DNA of 64,000 bases. Source: Zygnema cylindricum. Its lineage: Eukaryota > Streptophyta > Zygnematophyceae > Zygnematales > Zygnemataceae. The notes beneath the pieces are model-generated. The model saw only the letters and a program-made list of their open reading frames with translations, was not told the DNA's origin and made no database searches. Every line of letters starts with the position of its first letter. Position 1 is the first letter of the stretch. Both the position numbers and the translations under genes were made by a program. Positions 34,716-46,996 of this stretch are shown one piece after another. Location of the stretch: positions 628,264 through 692,263 of the forward strand of contig JBBHKE010001339.1 of the NCBI GenBank assembly GCA_037447655.1. Reading direction: 5' to 3'.

Positions 34716-34960
34716 CTAGCATCTGACATAGAGACTTACTTCGTCGGAGACGTCGGGTGTGTACTCGGTGAGTACGCTGACGAAGTGACACTTGGCAGCA
34801 CTTTCGCGTCCTCCCAGGTGGAGGCAATGCAGCGGTCCGACTTGGCCGTACATGACTCCGCGCATCCCGCCGCGTCGGCCCCAAAAGAACGCCTCCCACA
34901 CGCCCACCGAGAGGGTGTTCTCATGGACCTCATATCCCAACAATACGGCGCCGCAGCCAG
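34716..34960 (-). pseudogene. Third secreted-protein paralogue, last exon only, frameshifted
   Basis: Acceptor GCAG at 34961-34964, then GCGAVLLGYEVHENTLSVGV and the end VSLYVRC followed by TAG at 34718-34716. Relative to copies A and B it has a 1-bp insertion (in the CCAAAAG run near 34884) and a 16-bp deletion near 34797. Together these shift about 30 codons and then restore the frame, destroying CAESC and the SDDAKC region. Patches of the 3' UTR (34560-34690) still match copies A and B. Exons 1 and 2 are missing: a copia element begins 77 bp upstream of the acceptor. Confidence 0.8.
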
Positions 34961-35036
34961 CTGCAATATCGAATCAAATTGCCACCGTTAACTTTTAGGA
35001 AACCAAACACCATTGACTTCAAATTCGAGAAATAAT

Positions 35037-35410
35037 TGTTAAGGGACATTTAGTGTCAAGTTATTTTTGTCTTGTCCGTACTTTTTCTTACGTCCGTCAA
35101 GTCTTGTTGACCGTCTTATGTGGACGTCTCACTTTTGGTCCTGTCCGTACTTCCATACGTTGGTCCAGTCATTTGTACTTTTTCGTTACATATGTCGGTC
35201 TAGTCTTTTTACGTAGAAGTCCTTTGACCGACGGTCCAGTCTTTTGTCTTACATACATTTGTTAGAATCTAGACTAGGATCCCTTTGTTACAGCGCACCA
35301 TAGAGCGCTTAGACTCCACAGTAATTAGCACTGTATATTTTTGTATATAAGTGACTCTTCTCACTTAATGAAATTATCTCAAATACAATTCAATTCCTCT
35401 CTCCAATGCA
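35037..35410 (+). repeat. 5' LTR of copia element 1
   Basis: 374 bp, TG...CA ends. TATATAAGTG near 35343 is a likely TATA box. No obvious tRNA-Met primer site follows it; the gag ATG comes only 27 bp downstream. Confidence 0.85.
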
Positions 35411-35436
35411 TTGATCTTTCTCTTGTGTATGATTTC

Positions 35437-38400
35437 ATGGCTTCCGCCAATCCACCTCCAATAGGTTATGGTCCTAGCCATGCCACTTCTAATAGTATCC
35501 AGAAGTTTGATGGCCAAAACTTCTATGATGGGTCATTTTCAGCCATGCTTTTTTCAAACACGAGGAGATTCTGGACCATTTTATAGGAATTTCAAAACCT
35601 CCTATCCTTTCCTCTACTGATACACCAGCAGAAAAAGCTACAAAAGAGTTGGCAATAGCTACATGGAAAAAAAAGGATGAGGATGCGCACGCTCGCCTAG
35701 TTATGTCACTTACTACAGAGCGCACTCGTCTTATTCGCGGCGCCTCCTCTTCCGCCGAGGCTTGGAGTCGTCTTTAAGCAGCTTACATTCAAACCGGATG
35801 GGCCGCACGCCGAATTCAAAAACGAGCGTTTTTTAACTCCGTGAAAAAGCCGTCGGAATCTATGCATGATTGGATTAGCACAGTCGAATTGTCAGCTGGA
35901 AAATACACCATGATCGGCTTGCATCTTTCCGACGAGGACCTCTCTTCAACCCTTTTGGGAGGACTCCCTGAAACCTTTTCCTCTTTCATTTCCTCGTTTG
36001 ACAATCTAGACCAATCCATTCCCTTTCACTCACTTTGTACCAAACTCTTGCATGAAGAGACAAAACTTCTCTCTTTTTCTGCTTAAAATCTCTCTCATGC
36101 AAATGCCTTTATCGCTAAAAACTAAAAGACTAACTCTGGGGGGGTGCAGCGTTTGTTTTGTGCCTACTGCAAAACAAAAGGACATTCCGTTGAAGACATT
36201 CGAAAATTGGCAAGGCGGAAGGCAGCTGAGGCTTCCAATCCCCCTAAAACTGGAGGGAATGCCAACGTTGCCCATGCTAACCCACCAGTTCTTCCCACCC
36301 CCCCACTCCCTCCACACCTTGCTTTCCCTCCAAATTTTCCCTATCCTCACCATTATTCCCCTTCTCCATCCCTTCCACAATCTTCTAACGCGGCAGCGCA
36401 CTATGCCTCTTCAAACTTCGTTAACCTCCCCTGGTCGACCGCTTTCTCCCCACATTTTCCCTCTAATTATCCCACTCTAGTAGTTTCCCCTTTTGCCCTC
36501 CCTCCCTCACCAGAATTTGGATATGGCAATGTTGCCCATCATATCCCAAATTCTGTCACTCTAGATACTCAATTTCCACAAGGGTACGATTTTCTTTCTC
36601 AAACCCTGACGATTGGCTAATAGATAGTGGTGCTAGTCACCACCTTTCACCACGATCTGATTGGTTCACTCACCTTTCTCCTCTATCATCTCCTATGGAG
36701 ATTCGTTTAGGAGACGACCGAATTCTCTTGGCTACCCATTCTGGCGACCTCAACGTCCCTAATGTGTCTATTCACATTCGGAATGTACTATTTGTTCTTG
36801 GTCTAGTTAGGAATTTATTTTCTGTCAAAGTCGCCACTTCTGATGGCTTAAAGGCTGAATTTAATAATGATAGAGTAAAGTTTTTTGATAGAAAAGACAA
36901 CAGTACTGTAGGTTTTGGCGTAGCACGAGATTCTATGTACGTCCTACAATCCTATAGTACGCCAATTTTTTTTGCTTTAAGTGCTAGCGTCGAAAGTTTT
37001 CCACTTTGGCATTTACGATATGGTCATTTAAATAGCGAAAGTTGGAGTACTTTGCCAAATCTTGTAACTGGACTAAATTCATTCTCTAACAAATCTTTGG
37101 ATTTTTGTCACGGTTGGGTGCAAGGAAAAATGCCGCGTCACTCATTTCCCACTAGCACTACCGTCATCACTGAACCTCCTGCACTTGTACAAACTGACGT
37201 GTGTGGTCCCATGCGCACTCGTAGCTACAGTGGATCCCTGTTTTTTGTCACTTTCATTGACCACGCCACTCGCTTTTCACACGTGTATCCAATTTGTCAT
37301 AAATCTGACACTTTTGCCCGATTTGAGGAATTTAAGGCGTTGGCAGAAATTTTTCACAACAAACAAATCAAGGTCTTGCGCAGTGACAACGGTGGCGAAT
37401 TTTTGTCCAACCAGTTTTCTTAATTTCTCACGCAACATGGAATCTCACGTCATTTAACGGCGCCTCGGACGCCACAACAAAACGGCATTGCAGAAAGGTA
37501 CAATCGAACATTACATGACATGTCACGCTCTATGTTGTACTTTGCAAAGCCTTATGAATTTTGGGCAGAGGCTGTCGTTTGCGCAAATTACTTACGCAAT
37601 CTTTGTCCCACCAACGCTTTACCAAAATCTACTCCAATGGAAGCATGGTCCTCTGTCAAACCAGATATACGCCACCTTAAAATCTTTGGTTGTGAAGCAT
37701 GGTATAAAGACCTCCAATCAGACGACAATTTGGGCGCTCGCGCATTTGGTGGCATTTTCGTTAGGTACGCTCCAAATTCCAAAGCGTACCGCATCTAGAG
37801 TCCTTCTCAGCATCGCGTCATCATCACCAGAGAAGTAATTTTCAACGAAACGCCACTTCTCCAAACCTTGTCTCGTATGCCCTTCCCTTCCCCTCTTACC
37901 CCATTATCCGCCTTTCCTTCCCTCACCCTCTATGACCCTCTTCCCCCAAACCTTCCCCTTGAATCTCTTTAACCATCTAAATTCACCTACCTTACACCTT
38001 CCCACCCCTCTCCTCTTACTCCTCCCATTTTTTCCTTCTCATCATCTTCAAGTCCCCCTCCTTCTCCATCTTCTCCTACTCCCCTTGTTTTCCCAGCTGC
38101 TCCCATCACTCCTACCAGCCACTGAGCTGCCTTTCCTCTTCATCCTGTCAAAAATTTTGAAGATTATTCCTCCTCTCCCCCTCTTTCCCAAGATGATCCT
38201 CTTTTTGACAATCTTTCTCCCACAATTTTTTCCCACTCACCTCTCCTAGGTCTTTTACTCCTCTTGAGCCTTCACTTCCCGATCCTGAGCCTTCCCATCT
38301 TCCTGACCCCTCTCTTTTACCTCGCCGAAACCCCGCACGCTCTAGAATTCCCCCCTCTCGGCTTATTACTTCCATAGGCCATGCCTCTCTAGCTTACACT

Positions 38401-39996
38401 TACTTTTGTGGGGCCTCTGCCTCTCTTATTTCAGCCCCTCTCTCTCTCAAAGCTACCCTTAAACGTCCTGATGCCTCCTTTTGGAAAATTGCCGCTGATG
38501 CTGAATTCAATGCCTTACTTTCCAACAACACATGGAATCTTGCTCCCCTTCCCCCTGGAAGAAAGGCAATCGGTTCTAAATGGGTCTTCCGCGTAAAACA
38601 AAAAGCGGATGGATCCGTGGACAAATACAAAGCTCGCTTGGTGGCGAAAGGCTTTCCCCAAATCGAAGGCATAGATTTCACTGAAAAACTTTGTTTCGTT
38701 GCCCGGTTAACATCTATCCGCCCTTTACTTGCTTTAGCTACTGAACATGATTTCCATGTTCATCAGATGGATGTTAAGAATGCCTTCTTAAATGGGATCT
38801 TGTCTGAGGACAATTACATGCATAAACCTGAAGGCTATATTTCCCCTGGATCTAAACATCTAGTTTGCCATCTCATTAAAACAATTTAGTGATTATAACA
38901 ATCCCCCGTGTATAGAACCATACCATAGTTGCCATTATATAGAAAGAAGGATTTACCCGAATTGACGCCGATTTAAGCATTTACTCTCGTGGCTCTGACA
39001 CCTCATTCATCATTGTTGCCATCTTTGTTGAAGATCTCTTTCTTGTTGATCCTTCCCTCTTTGAAATCTCCACTGTCAAAACTCTACTTCAGACCCATTT
39101 TGACATGGCCGATCTAGGTGAGCTCACTTATTATTTGGACATTCAAGTTTCTTGTAATCGCTTGACTCGCACCCTCTCTCTCTCTCTCGGAGACCTTTAT
39201 CTTTGATCTTTTGGAACGCTTTGGCATGGCAGAGTGCTCCTCCCTTTCCACTCCTTTAGATGCCAATGCCCCTCTCCTTCCTTCCGCTGACTTTCTTCTC
39301 TCCCCCTCCCTCCATGTCACTTACCGCTCGATGGTCGGGGCCCTTATGTACGCCATGCAGGCTACCCGCCCTGACATTGCCACAACTGTCACTAAACTCA
39401 GTTAATTCCTTCAACGTCCTTCTCTTGATCATCTTGCCGCAGCCAAATGTGTCTTTCGTTTTTTACAGGGCACTAAAACTCTTTGTCTCACATATTCTTC
39501 CTCTGACTCTAGTGCTCTTACGGGTTATGTTGATTCAGATTGGGCACAAGATGAGCTTTCCCGCCGTTCCACCACAGGCTCGTGCTTCTTTTTGGGCAAT
39601 GGTCTTATCTCTTGGTCATCTAGAAAGCAACCTACCACGGCATGCTCTAGCACTGAGGCGGAATATATGGCCGCTTGTCACGCCGCCAAGAAAGCTGTTT
39701 GGCTTCGGATCCTGCTTTCCAATCTTGGGTTTCCCCCTTCAGCCCCAACTCCTATTTTTTCCGATTCCCAAGGAGCCCTTGCTTTGATCCGCAATCATGT
39801 TCACCACAAGCGAACGAAGCACATCGACATTCAATATCACTACTCTCGGGAGCGGGTCGAACATGGCACTCTCCAGTTTCTTTATGTCAAATCCGCCGAC
39901 CAAGTGGTCGATTATCTCACCAAGGCTTTTCATCGCCCTCACTTTGAGCACCACCGCCACTCCTCTGGCCTTCGTCTTCCTTTTCCTCTTGGCTAA
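35437..39996 (+). pseudogene. Copia element 1 gag-pol, interrupted
   Basis: Gag starts MASANPPPIGYGP. The zinc knuckle CAYCKTKGH lacks its last Cys (VEDI). Protease WLIDSGASHH at 36614; integrase WHLRYGHLN zinc region, DVCGPM, DNGGEF and PQQNGIAERYNR; RT KWVFRVKQ, YKARLVAKGF and QMDVKNAFLNG; the YVDD box is changed to FVED (about 39022-39033); RNase H TGSCFFLG, STEAEYMA and SDSQGAL. In-frame stops: TAA at 35775, 36084, 36123, 37421, 37970 and 39403; TAG at 37796 and 38887; TGA at 38123. There are also several frameshifts and an RT deletion near 38890. It cannot encode a working polyprotein. Confidence 0.93.
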
Positions 39997-40047
39997 ATTT
40001 CCTTTGTTTTCATCTCAATCTACTTTCTAGTTTTCGCTTGAGGGGGG

Positions 40048-40440
40048 TGTTAAGGGACATTTAGCGTTAGGTTATTTTTGTCTTGTCCATACTTTTTCTT
40101 ACGTCCGTCAAGTCTTGTTGACCGTCTTATCCGGACGTCTCACTTTTTGTCCTGTCCTTACTTCCATACGTCGGTCTAGTCATTTGTACTTTTTCGTTAA
40201 ATATGTCGGTCTAGTCTTTTTACGTAGAAGTCCTTTGACCGTCGGTCCAGTCTTTTGGGGGACGGTCCAGTCTTTTGTCTTACATACATTTGTTAGAATC
40301 TAGATTAGGATCCCTTTGTTACAGTGCACCATAGAGCGCGTAGACTCCATAGTAATTAGCATTGTACATTTTGTATATAAGTGACTCTTCTCACTTAATG
40401 AAATTATCTTAAATACAATTCAATTCCTCTCTCCAATGCA
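40048..40440 (+). repeat. 3' LTR of copia element 1
   Basis: 393 bp. Differs from the 5' LTR by scattered substitutions and a short internal duplication (CGGTCCAGTCTTTTG twice at about 40240-40277), indicating an old insertion. Confidence 0.85.
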
Positions 40441-40442
40441 TT

Positions 40443-40577
40443 GTGAAATTCTGTGGTCTCCATTGACCCACAGAATGAGCAGCCTATGTAAAGCCTCTAG
40501 GATAATATTTTCCCCTTCTACTTTCCCGCTGAATAAGCGCCGCCCAGGCACACAAATATTCTGACCACTCTCCGTCC
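40443..40577 (-). repeat. Fragment of a copia-2-type LTR
   Basis: Begins TGAAATTCTGTGGTCTCC, the complement of the end of the LTR at 52047-52937, and matches it for about 135 bp before diverging. No internal domain follows. Confidence 0.75.
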
Positions 40578-42642
40578 AACATTTTTAGATAAAAGCAAAT
40601 GATTTTAAAATAATAATAAAAATGTAAAAAATTAGTTAGTGTGTAAGGCAAATAAGAAAACATTGGGCATATAGGTCCAGTTCAAATGAATATGATGGGT
40701 TTGAGAAATTTTATAGAAAAGATGTTTTTTACTTTGGGTTAATCTAATCTAGCAAATTTTAATCGCAAATATGGTTTTTACTTTGGGTCACATCTAACAA
40801 TGATTTATAGTATAGAAGATTTGGCCACATTTATCGTAAAAGTATTGACAAAATGGAAAAGAATGGAGTAATAAAATGTGTAAAACTACCAAAACAGGTA
40901 GCAAAAATATGTTATGATTATGTTTCGAACAAAAAATCCATTAGTTATCTTTTCATTTAGAAAGCGCGCATATGTCACAACAAGTATTGACGTTGGCACA
41001 CACTTATGTAAATGGACCAATCAAAATATCCTCAATTACGATACGAATTACACGGTGATATTTACCTATAATTGCTTCGCATTCAAACATTTATTTTATA
41101 TAGGAAAGATTATTTTCTTTCATTTCAAATATTTTAGAAGGAGTGTTCCATTTTTTTTACATGTCTTTTAACATATCATTCGTCATCAATTATTTGTAAT
41201 GTTTTTTTTTCTTCAACTAATTTTTCAGTTTCCGGTTGAACTTTTTGGTATGGTTTAGATATTTGAAATAATTGGAAAAAAATAGTTTTGCAAAATCTAA
41301 AGTTTATTTTATAATCGAAACAAGAAACTAAATTCCACGTTTTGGCCTAAACGAAAACTAATTCGGTGAGTGTGAACTACAAAGACAATATAATAGTATG
41401 TTTTTTGTGAGATGCATTGAATCATCATCATTTTATTTTGGATTACTACATTAATTACGATTAAACCCCAAAAAATTGTAAAATTGTGATAAACAATTGT
41501 TTTTTCATATTTAACAGTAATCTAATGTTTTGAGCGACAATTTAAAACACCGTAGCGCTAATTGAAATACAAATAATAAATTACAATCTCATAAGAAAAA
41601 AATCATTTGCAATCCAAATGTTATATATTGTATGTGAATATGTGATCCATATATGAATATGTATTTGTTTATTGTAGTCGGATAATCATTACGAATGTAG
41701 CAAAGTCATCTCGAACGTTATTGTTAACCATTGACAAATGGTATTTAAATTACTAATATATTACATTATGATGAAGGTAAAACAATTGTGGATATAATTG
41801 AAGTTGTTGTGCAATGAGTATTTTATACTATAAAAAATATGATTATTTTCAATTCAAAAAATTAAATGGTTGAATTACACTTGCTTGATTATCGTTACTT
41901 TCAATAAATATGTGCAATGAAACACATCTTTGTAACTAAATTAAAAAATAACTACAATACCAAGATTATCGTAAATAATAACATTGCCCATTGCCCTTTG
42001 ATCTAATGATGTTAAGACCATCGCGATGCTTTGGACGAAACCCCTAAAACAATGTATGTATTATCCGAGGTGGTGGATTATAATCGGTGAAATTTTATGT
42101 CGTATGTACCAATAGTCGAAGGTAGTAAGAAAACTACCGTCAATTAATCGGCTAGTATCTTAAAATTGACCTACCAACGATAGGGTATAAGAAAAACAAT
42201 TAAATACAATGTTAGAACATAGTAGGGATGCGTTAAAAAAAAGGTCACGGGTTATACCATACCTTTTAAGGAACTTTCTAGTTTGGGACTTACAACAACA
42301 TTCAAATATTATGAACCCGACCCTCACGTGCTCCACCTCGCGTACCTTGTATTTGAAACACACCTTGTCCTTTGCCACAAAATTTTGTCAATGGCTAGCT
42401 GCTGCCATCTTTATTGGATATATATAGTCTTCAACGAGGTAACTACCTTTACGTGTACAAGATCAGAAGACCCGCGAGTAACTATATTTTCCTAGTTCCA
42501 AAATAGTTGTAAGTGTATAAGTAAGAGTTTAACAACATCAATGTATCAATATTGAGCAACTTTTGGCCCACGAGTCTACATTTAATGATCGATAACATGT
42601 GTCGTATGCATTGTGTTTTATAAGAGATTTATAAGTTATTAC
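40578..42642. other. AT-rich spacer
   Basis: No gene, RNA gene or repeat end recognised in two kilobases. Confidence 0.5.
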
Positions 42643-43461
42643 TAGTGTTGGGCATCGAGACCATTTGTCGATATTCGATATGTATCAAATTCCAAGTACC
42701 CGATAATCGATATATCGCTTCGATATGTCGAAAAGCTAAATATCGCGATATATCGCCGATATATTGTATCACCAATATATCAAGGCTTTTAAAAACAAAT
42801 AAAAATAAAAATCTTACTACTGTTGCTGCGAGTACTACTGTTGTTGCCAGTGCAAGTGTTGCTGCAGCTTGTAGTTGTAGCTACTTCTACTCCATTTTAA
42901 GAAAATAACAACAAACTTTCACATTTTGTACATTTCAAAAAATAATTAGTGAAAATAATAATAAAAATTCACATTTTGTACACGTCAAAAAACAAACCTT
43001 AAAAATAAGAATAAAATTTTACATTATATACACTTCAAAAGATAATGAAAAACAATAATTATAAAAATTCACATTTGGTACACTTAAAAAAATAAACCAT
43101 ACATTTTTTTTTTCGGATCATACTTTGACTAAATTAGTGTGATCTTTTCGTACGTGAAGTTCTCTACGTACTAAATAAGTAGTTATATAAATTATTGAAT
43201 TAATACCTTTTTGTCGGTTACATTTTGTTGCGTCTACCTTTTTAGTCACGGAACAAAAATCAGATCGTACGTGGCATATCAGACAATTTGTCTTTTTCAC
43301 TAAAATAACATATTATATAAATCATAAAATTTAAAAAATAATACATATCGCGATAAATTACGTTGGTCACGGTACGATATAGTGAAGAGTTTCCTCAATC
43401 GATATTCGATATATTAAATATCCAATTTACGCAATATGAATTTACATGATACCCAACACTA
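42643..43461. mobile_element. hAT-like non-autonomous element, copy i (N1, 819 bp)
   Basis: Ends TAGTGTTGGGCATCGAG and TACCCAACACTA, flanked by exact GTTATTAC on both sides (8-bp target duplication). The right half matches copies c and h (GTCGGTTACATTTTG and ACGTGGCATATCAGAC blocks). Confidence 0.9.
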
Positions 43462-43920
43462 GTTATTACCGTGCATTAAAAAGTTTTTTTTTCCATGTTT
43501 ACAAAAGGTTTATGCAACACTATTATTTAACGCGACTCCTCGTTGTGCACCTAGAGATCGAATCGCGCGAGGTATTTTTTTTTTGCCTAAATACAATAAT
43601 GGGCATTCGTAGAGCTAAAAACTATTGTTATATATCGATCGGGCTTTGCCGATAGTCGACGTCTATTTTTTCTACTTAAAAGTAATCGTTACATTGGCAC
43701 GATATATCGTTACCAGAGTTAGCGCGATGAAAAACCAATAACATATGTTTTCTATCGTTATAACGCTAGTACCGATAATTATCGACGATAAATGTACGAT
43801 TTTCAATAAAGTTATACAAATAACTTTTCGTACTAAACTCGGTTATACAAAGTACGGAACATATTGCCCTACTTGGAAAACCACGCTATACTCAATCAAA
43901 AATATTATTCAATATACCAG

Positions 43921-44702
43921 TAGTGTTGTGTATTGGCAAAGATTTGCCGATAACCGATATGGGTTTTTTTTCGTGTTGTCGATAATTGATATGTTGGATC
44001 AATATATCGGCATCTGTGTTATCGCTAATAAACAACCGATAATTTCGGTTGTTTATCGGTAATAACAGTGATATCGATAACTATCGGCGATAAATGTACG
44101 GACCGTATAGCTAAATGTACGGCTCGTACACTCAATTGTACGCATTATTCCAAGGACGCGCCGCGGATTTTTTTTCTCTCGATTTCGAGATAAAACAACG
44201 ATATTTGCTTGATTATTTTTAATAAAATGGGGTTTTACTTGGGTTCCATGCTCCCATACCCTTCCAAATTTTTCAAAAGATGGCGGCAGTAAATGGCGCC
44301 AGTCTGATATATCTGTTCGTTTGCTCATCTGGTTTTCGAAAAAGTTTGATTTTATAAGTTTACAATGTATTTTTTTTTTTGTTTCGATACTATAGTTTTA
44401 AAACTATAAACTATTCTTTTAAATTTGTCAACGTTTATGTGTTGTGTTGTTTGTACAAGACTTAAATTAAACATAATACTCAACAGATTCTTATATATGG
44501 CATGCCACGCTATATAAAGTCAACAATATAATAAAATATGTTATAAAATACTATTGTATACGTACTATATATTTTTAAAGTTATCGCCGATAAATAATTT
44601 GTTGGTCTCGTGCCCATATGTCGAAACCTCTGATGGTTCGATAACCGATAACTATCGGTATCCGTGTTATCGCGATAATGTTTTTGCCGATACACAACAC
44701 AA
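43921..44702. mobile_element. hAT-like non-autonomous element, copy j (N2)
   Basis: Left end TAGTGTTGTGTATTGGC; right end CCGATACACAACACAA. Internal CGATAA/TTATCG repeats. No clear target duplication. A further degraded end (TTGTTATATATCGATCGG) lies at about 43622. Confidence 0.55.
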
Positions 44703-45274
44703 CCAAAGCGCACTATTTATACCATATTTAGATTTATAGATTTTGTGTAATTTTTAAGTTTGAGGTTGATCATCACAATGTGTTTTTGGGTAATAGATTT
44801 TTTATGTGAAAAACTATGATATTCTTTTAAACATACAGAATTAAAACTTTACCTCTTTTGCATAATTCATATTATAGTATCGTAGTCAAAAGAAAAACCG
44901 TCCGAAAATTGTAGCGAAAAAATTAGATTTGCGAGAGAATAAACATTAATATAAGAGATTAAGCATTAATCTAAGAGTTTCACGCAAAATTAGGAACAAA
45001 TCTCTTGAAGGAGGTGACTGTCGATGAAAAAAAATATTGGTAAATGGAGATTGCAAAAAGACAAAATAGTAAAAAGAAGAGGTGCAAGAGCTGTATTTTT
45101 GTAAAGGGAGATGTACCACTACACCACTCATTGTTATTAATGTTAATAAGTCGCTACTACTTATAGCCAAAAATAACAAAATATAGATAACAACATTATT
45201 TAAAGACGTGGACTTTAACCTGCTACGTCTCCTTGCATCAAATAGTAATATTAATCATAATTTTTTATTAACAC
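44703..45274. other. AT-rich spacer
   Basis: No gene recognised. A short family B-like end (ACTACACCACTCATTGTTAT) sits at 45118. Confidence 0.4.
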
Positions 45275-45769
45275 TACACCGTGAATCGTAATTACCATTA
45301 TTAACGCTAATTTCGTCACCACGAATTATGACCCAAAAATCTTAAAAAGAGTAAATAACTCTAAATATTTATTTACATTATTTAAGGTACTTTTTGAATC
45401 AGCGTTAACAACTCTACAGTAGTATTGTGCCGTTTTAAATAGTGTGGCTTACGATCGGTGTCTGACCGTACAAAATTGTACCTTATTAACGAAAAAAGTA
45501 CAAAAATGATTTACTACACGCCGGTATGATGTAACTGCGTTTTCACAAACCGTGTAGTGCAAACGTCATAATGACGTGAAATTATAAGTTTATTAGATTC
45601 TGTATATGTACCTAAAAGATATTCAAAGCGGATAATTATTACGCACAGAAACCCAAATTAGAGTTATTGATAAATTAGAGTAAAACTTGTTTTTTGAAAA
45701 AACGAAAAAATCTAAACTAGAATGGATAACATTAATTATTTATTTACGATAATTACGATTCGCGGTGTA
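45275..45769. mobile_element. MITE family C, copy 2 (495 bp)
   Basis: Left end TACACCGTGAATCGTAATTA; right end TAATTACGATTCGCGGTGTA, one mismatch in 20. Length and AACGCTAATT-type inner repeats agree with the copy at 8186. Confidence 0.65.
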
Positions 45770-45925
45770 TTAAATGCTTAACGCTAATAACGAGCTTTGC
45801 AATTTTGTACTTTTCGGTTACGGGCGGGTACGGCTAGTCGCGAGAAATCGAGTTTCGGTTAACTTTTATTTTCGTAAACGCCGGTCGGTTAACGGTTCAC
45901 AATTTTGGAGCGTGACATAACTCGG

Positions 45926-45935
45926 NNNNNNNNNN
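45926..45935. other. Assembly gap (10 N)
   Basis: Ten undetermined bases. Sequence changes from AT-rich spacer to copia-related sequence across it, so the join may be a scaffold estimate. Confidence 0.99.
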
Positions 45936-46996
45936 GACCTTGCTGCGTACAGATCATACTCGTTCTGGTTCTGGCCTAGCTGCATACATTACTGCTCATG
46001 CCTGTATTGATTGCGATTTACTGGGAATTGTGGGTGGGAGTTCGTTTTTGCTCCTTCATCTAACTCTACTTTTATTTCCTTTAATATCGATCCTCCTCTT
46101 CCTTCTGCTTCCGGCCTCCTCTCCGCTACAACGAGTTTCACTCCCGCTACTTCTCGGAACCACTCTACTAGTTGGTTTCCGATTACCAATGAGCCATTTC
46201 TTTGATCCGCAATCCTGGTCACCGCAAGCGGAAGAAGCACATCGAAATTCAGTATCATTACTCTCGGAAGCGGGTCGAAGATGTCACTCTCCAATTTCTT
46301 TATGTCAAATTTGCCGACCAAGTGGTTGATCATCTCACCAAGGCTCTTCATCGCCCTCACTTTGAGCAACATCGCCTCTCCTCCGGCCTTCGTCTTCCTT
46401 CTCCTCCTAGCTATAATTTCCTTTATTTTCATCTCAATCTACTTCCTCGTTTTTGCTTGAGGGTGGGTGTTAAGGGTCATTTAGCGTTAGTTATGTCCGT
46501 ACTCGTCATTACATACGTCGATCCGGTCTTGGTCTTGCTCATACTAGACATGCGTCGTTCCAGACTTGTCGCCTTACGTACAAGTCTTTTCGGCGACGGT
46601 CTCTCTTTTTCTACGTATGTTTTTTAATTGTCACAATTCTCTTTTGTACTTAATTTTGTCCTCGTACTTTTTGTCACTTGAGTCTACGTCGTTACTTTAG
46701 GTCTTAATTGTTTTTGAACATTGCCAACCTAAAGTCAATGCGTTATAATCTAACTTACGTTAGAATTTAGTAAAAATCTTGAACAGATGTATTAGAATCT
46801 TGACTAGGATCATTGGTGTTACAGCTCACCAAAGAGCGCTTAGACTCCACAGTAATAAGCATTGGGTATTTGGTATATAAGTGAATTTTCTCACTCAATG
46901 AAATCATCCCAAATACAAATCAATTTCTCTCTCCAATGCATTGATTTTTCTCTTGTGTACAATTTTATTGCTTCGGCCAATCCACCTCCAATATGA
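45936..46996 (+). mobile_element. Copia-1-type RNase H tail, LTR and start of a next gag leader
   Basis: 46202-46410 encodes HIEIQYHYSRKRVED and DQVVDHLTKALHRPHFEQH, the end of copia RNase H as in element 1. The LTR runs 46468-46940 (TGTTAAGGGTCATT...CCAATGCA). It is followed by TTGATTTTTCTCTTGTGTAC and a gag start equivalent whose ATG has become TTG, up to 46996. An LTR followed by leader and gag rather than flanking DNA indicates a tandem or recombined element. 46021-46200 is unrelated to element 1. Confidence 0.8.

Larger units (their letters stand above)
35037..40440 (+). mobile_element. Ty1/copia LTR retrotransposon, decayed but with both LTRs
   Basis: LTRs at 35037-35410 and 40048-40440, both TGTTAAGGGACATT...CCAATGCA. 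A polypurine tract GAGGGGGG sits directly before the 3' LTR. The body codes in the copia order gag, protease, integrase, RT, RNase H. No 5-bp target duplication: ATAAT on the left, TTGTG on the right. The left flank is the third secreted-protein paralogue; the right flank is a fragment of a different copia LTR, so the site has been rearranged. Confidence 0.93.

Noticed and set aside
35037-40445. Simple copia insertion into intron 2 of the third secreted-protein paralogue
   Set aside because: The left flank is that intron, but the right flank is an unrelated LTR fragment and no 5-bp target duplication exists, so the original insertion site cannot be reconstructed.
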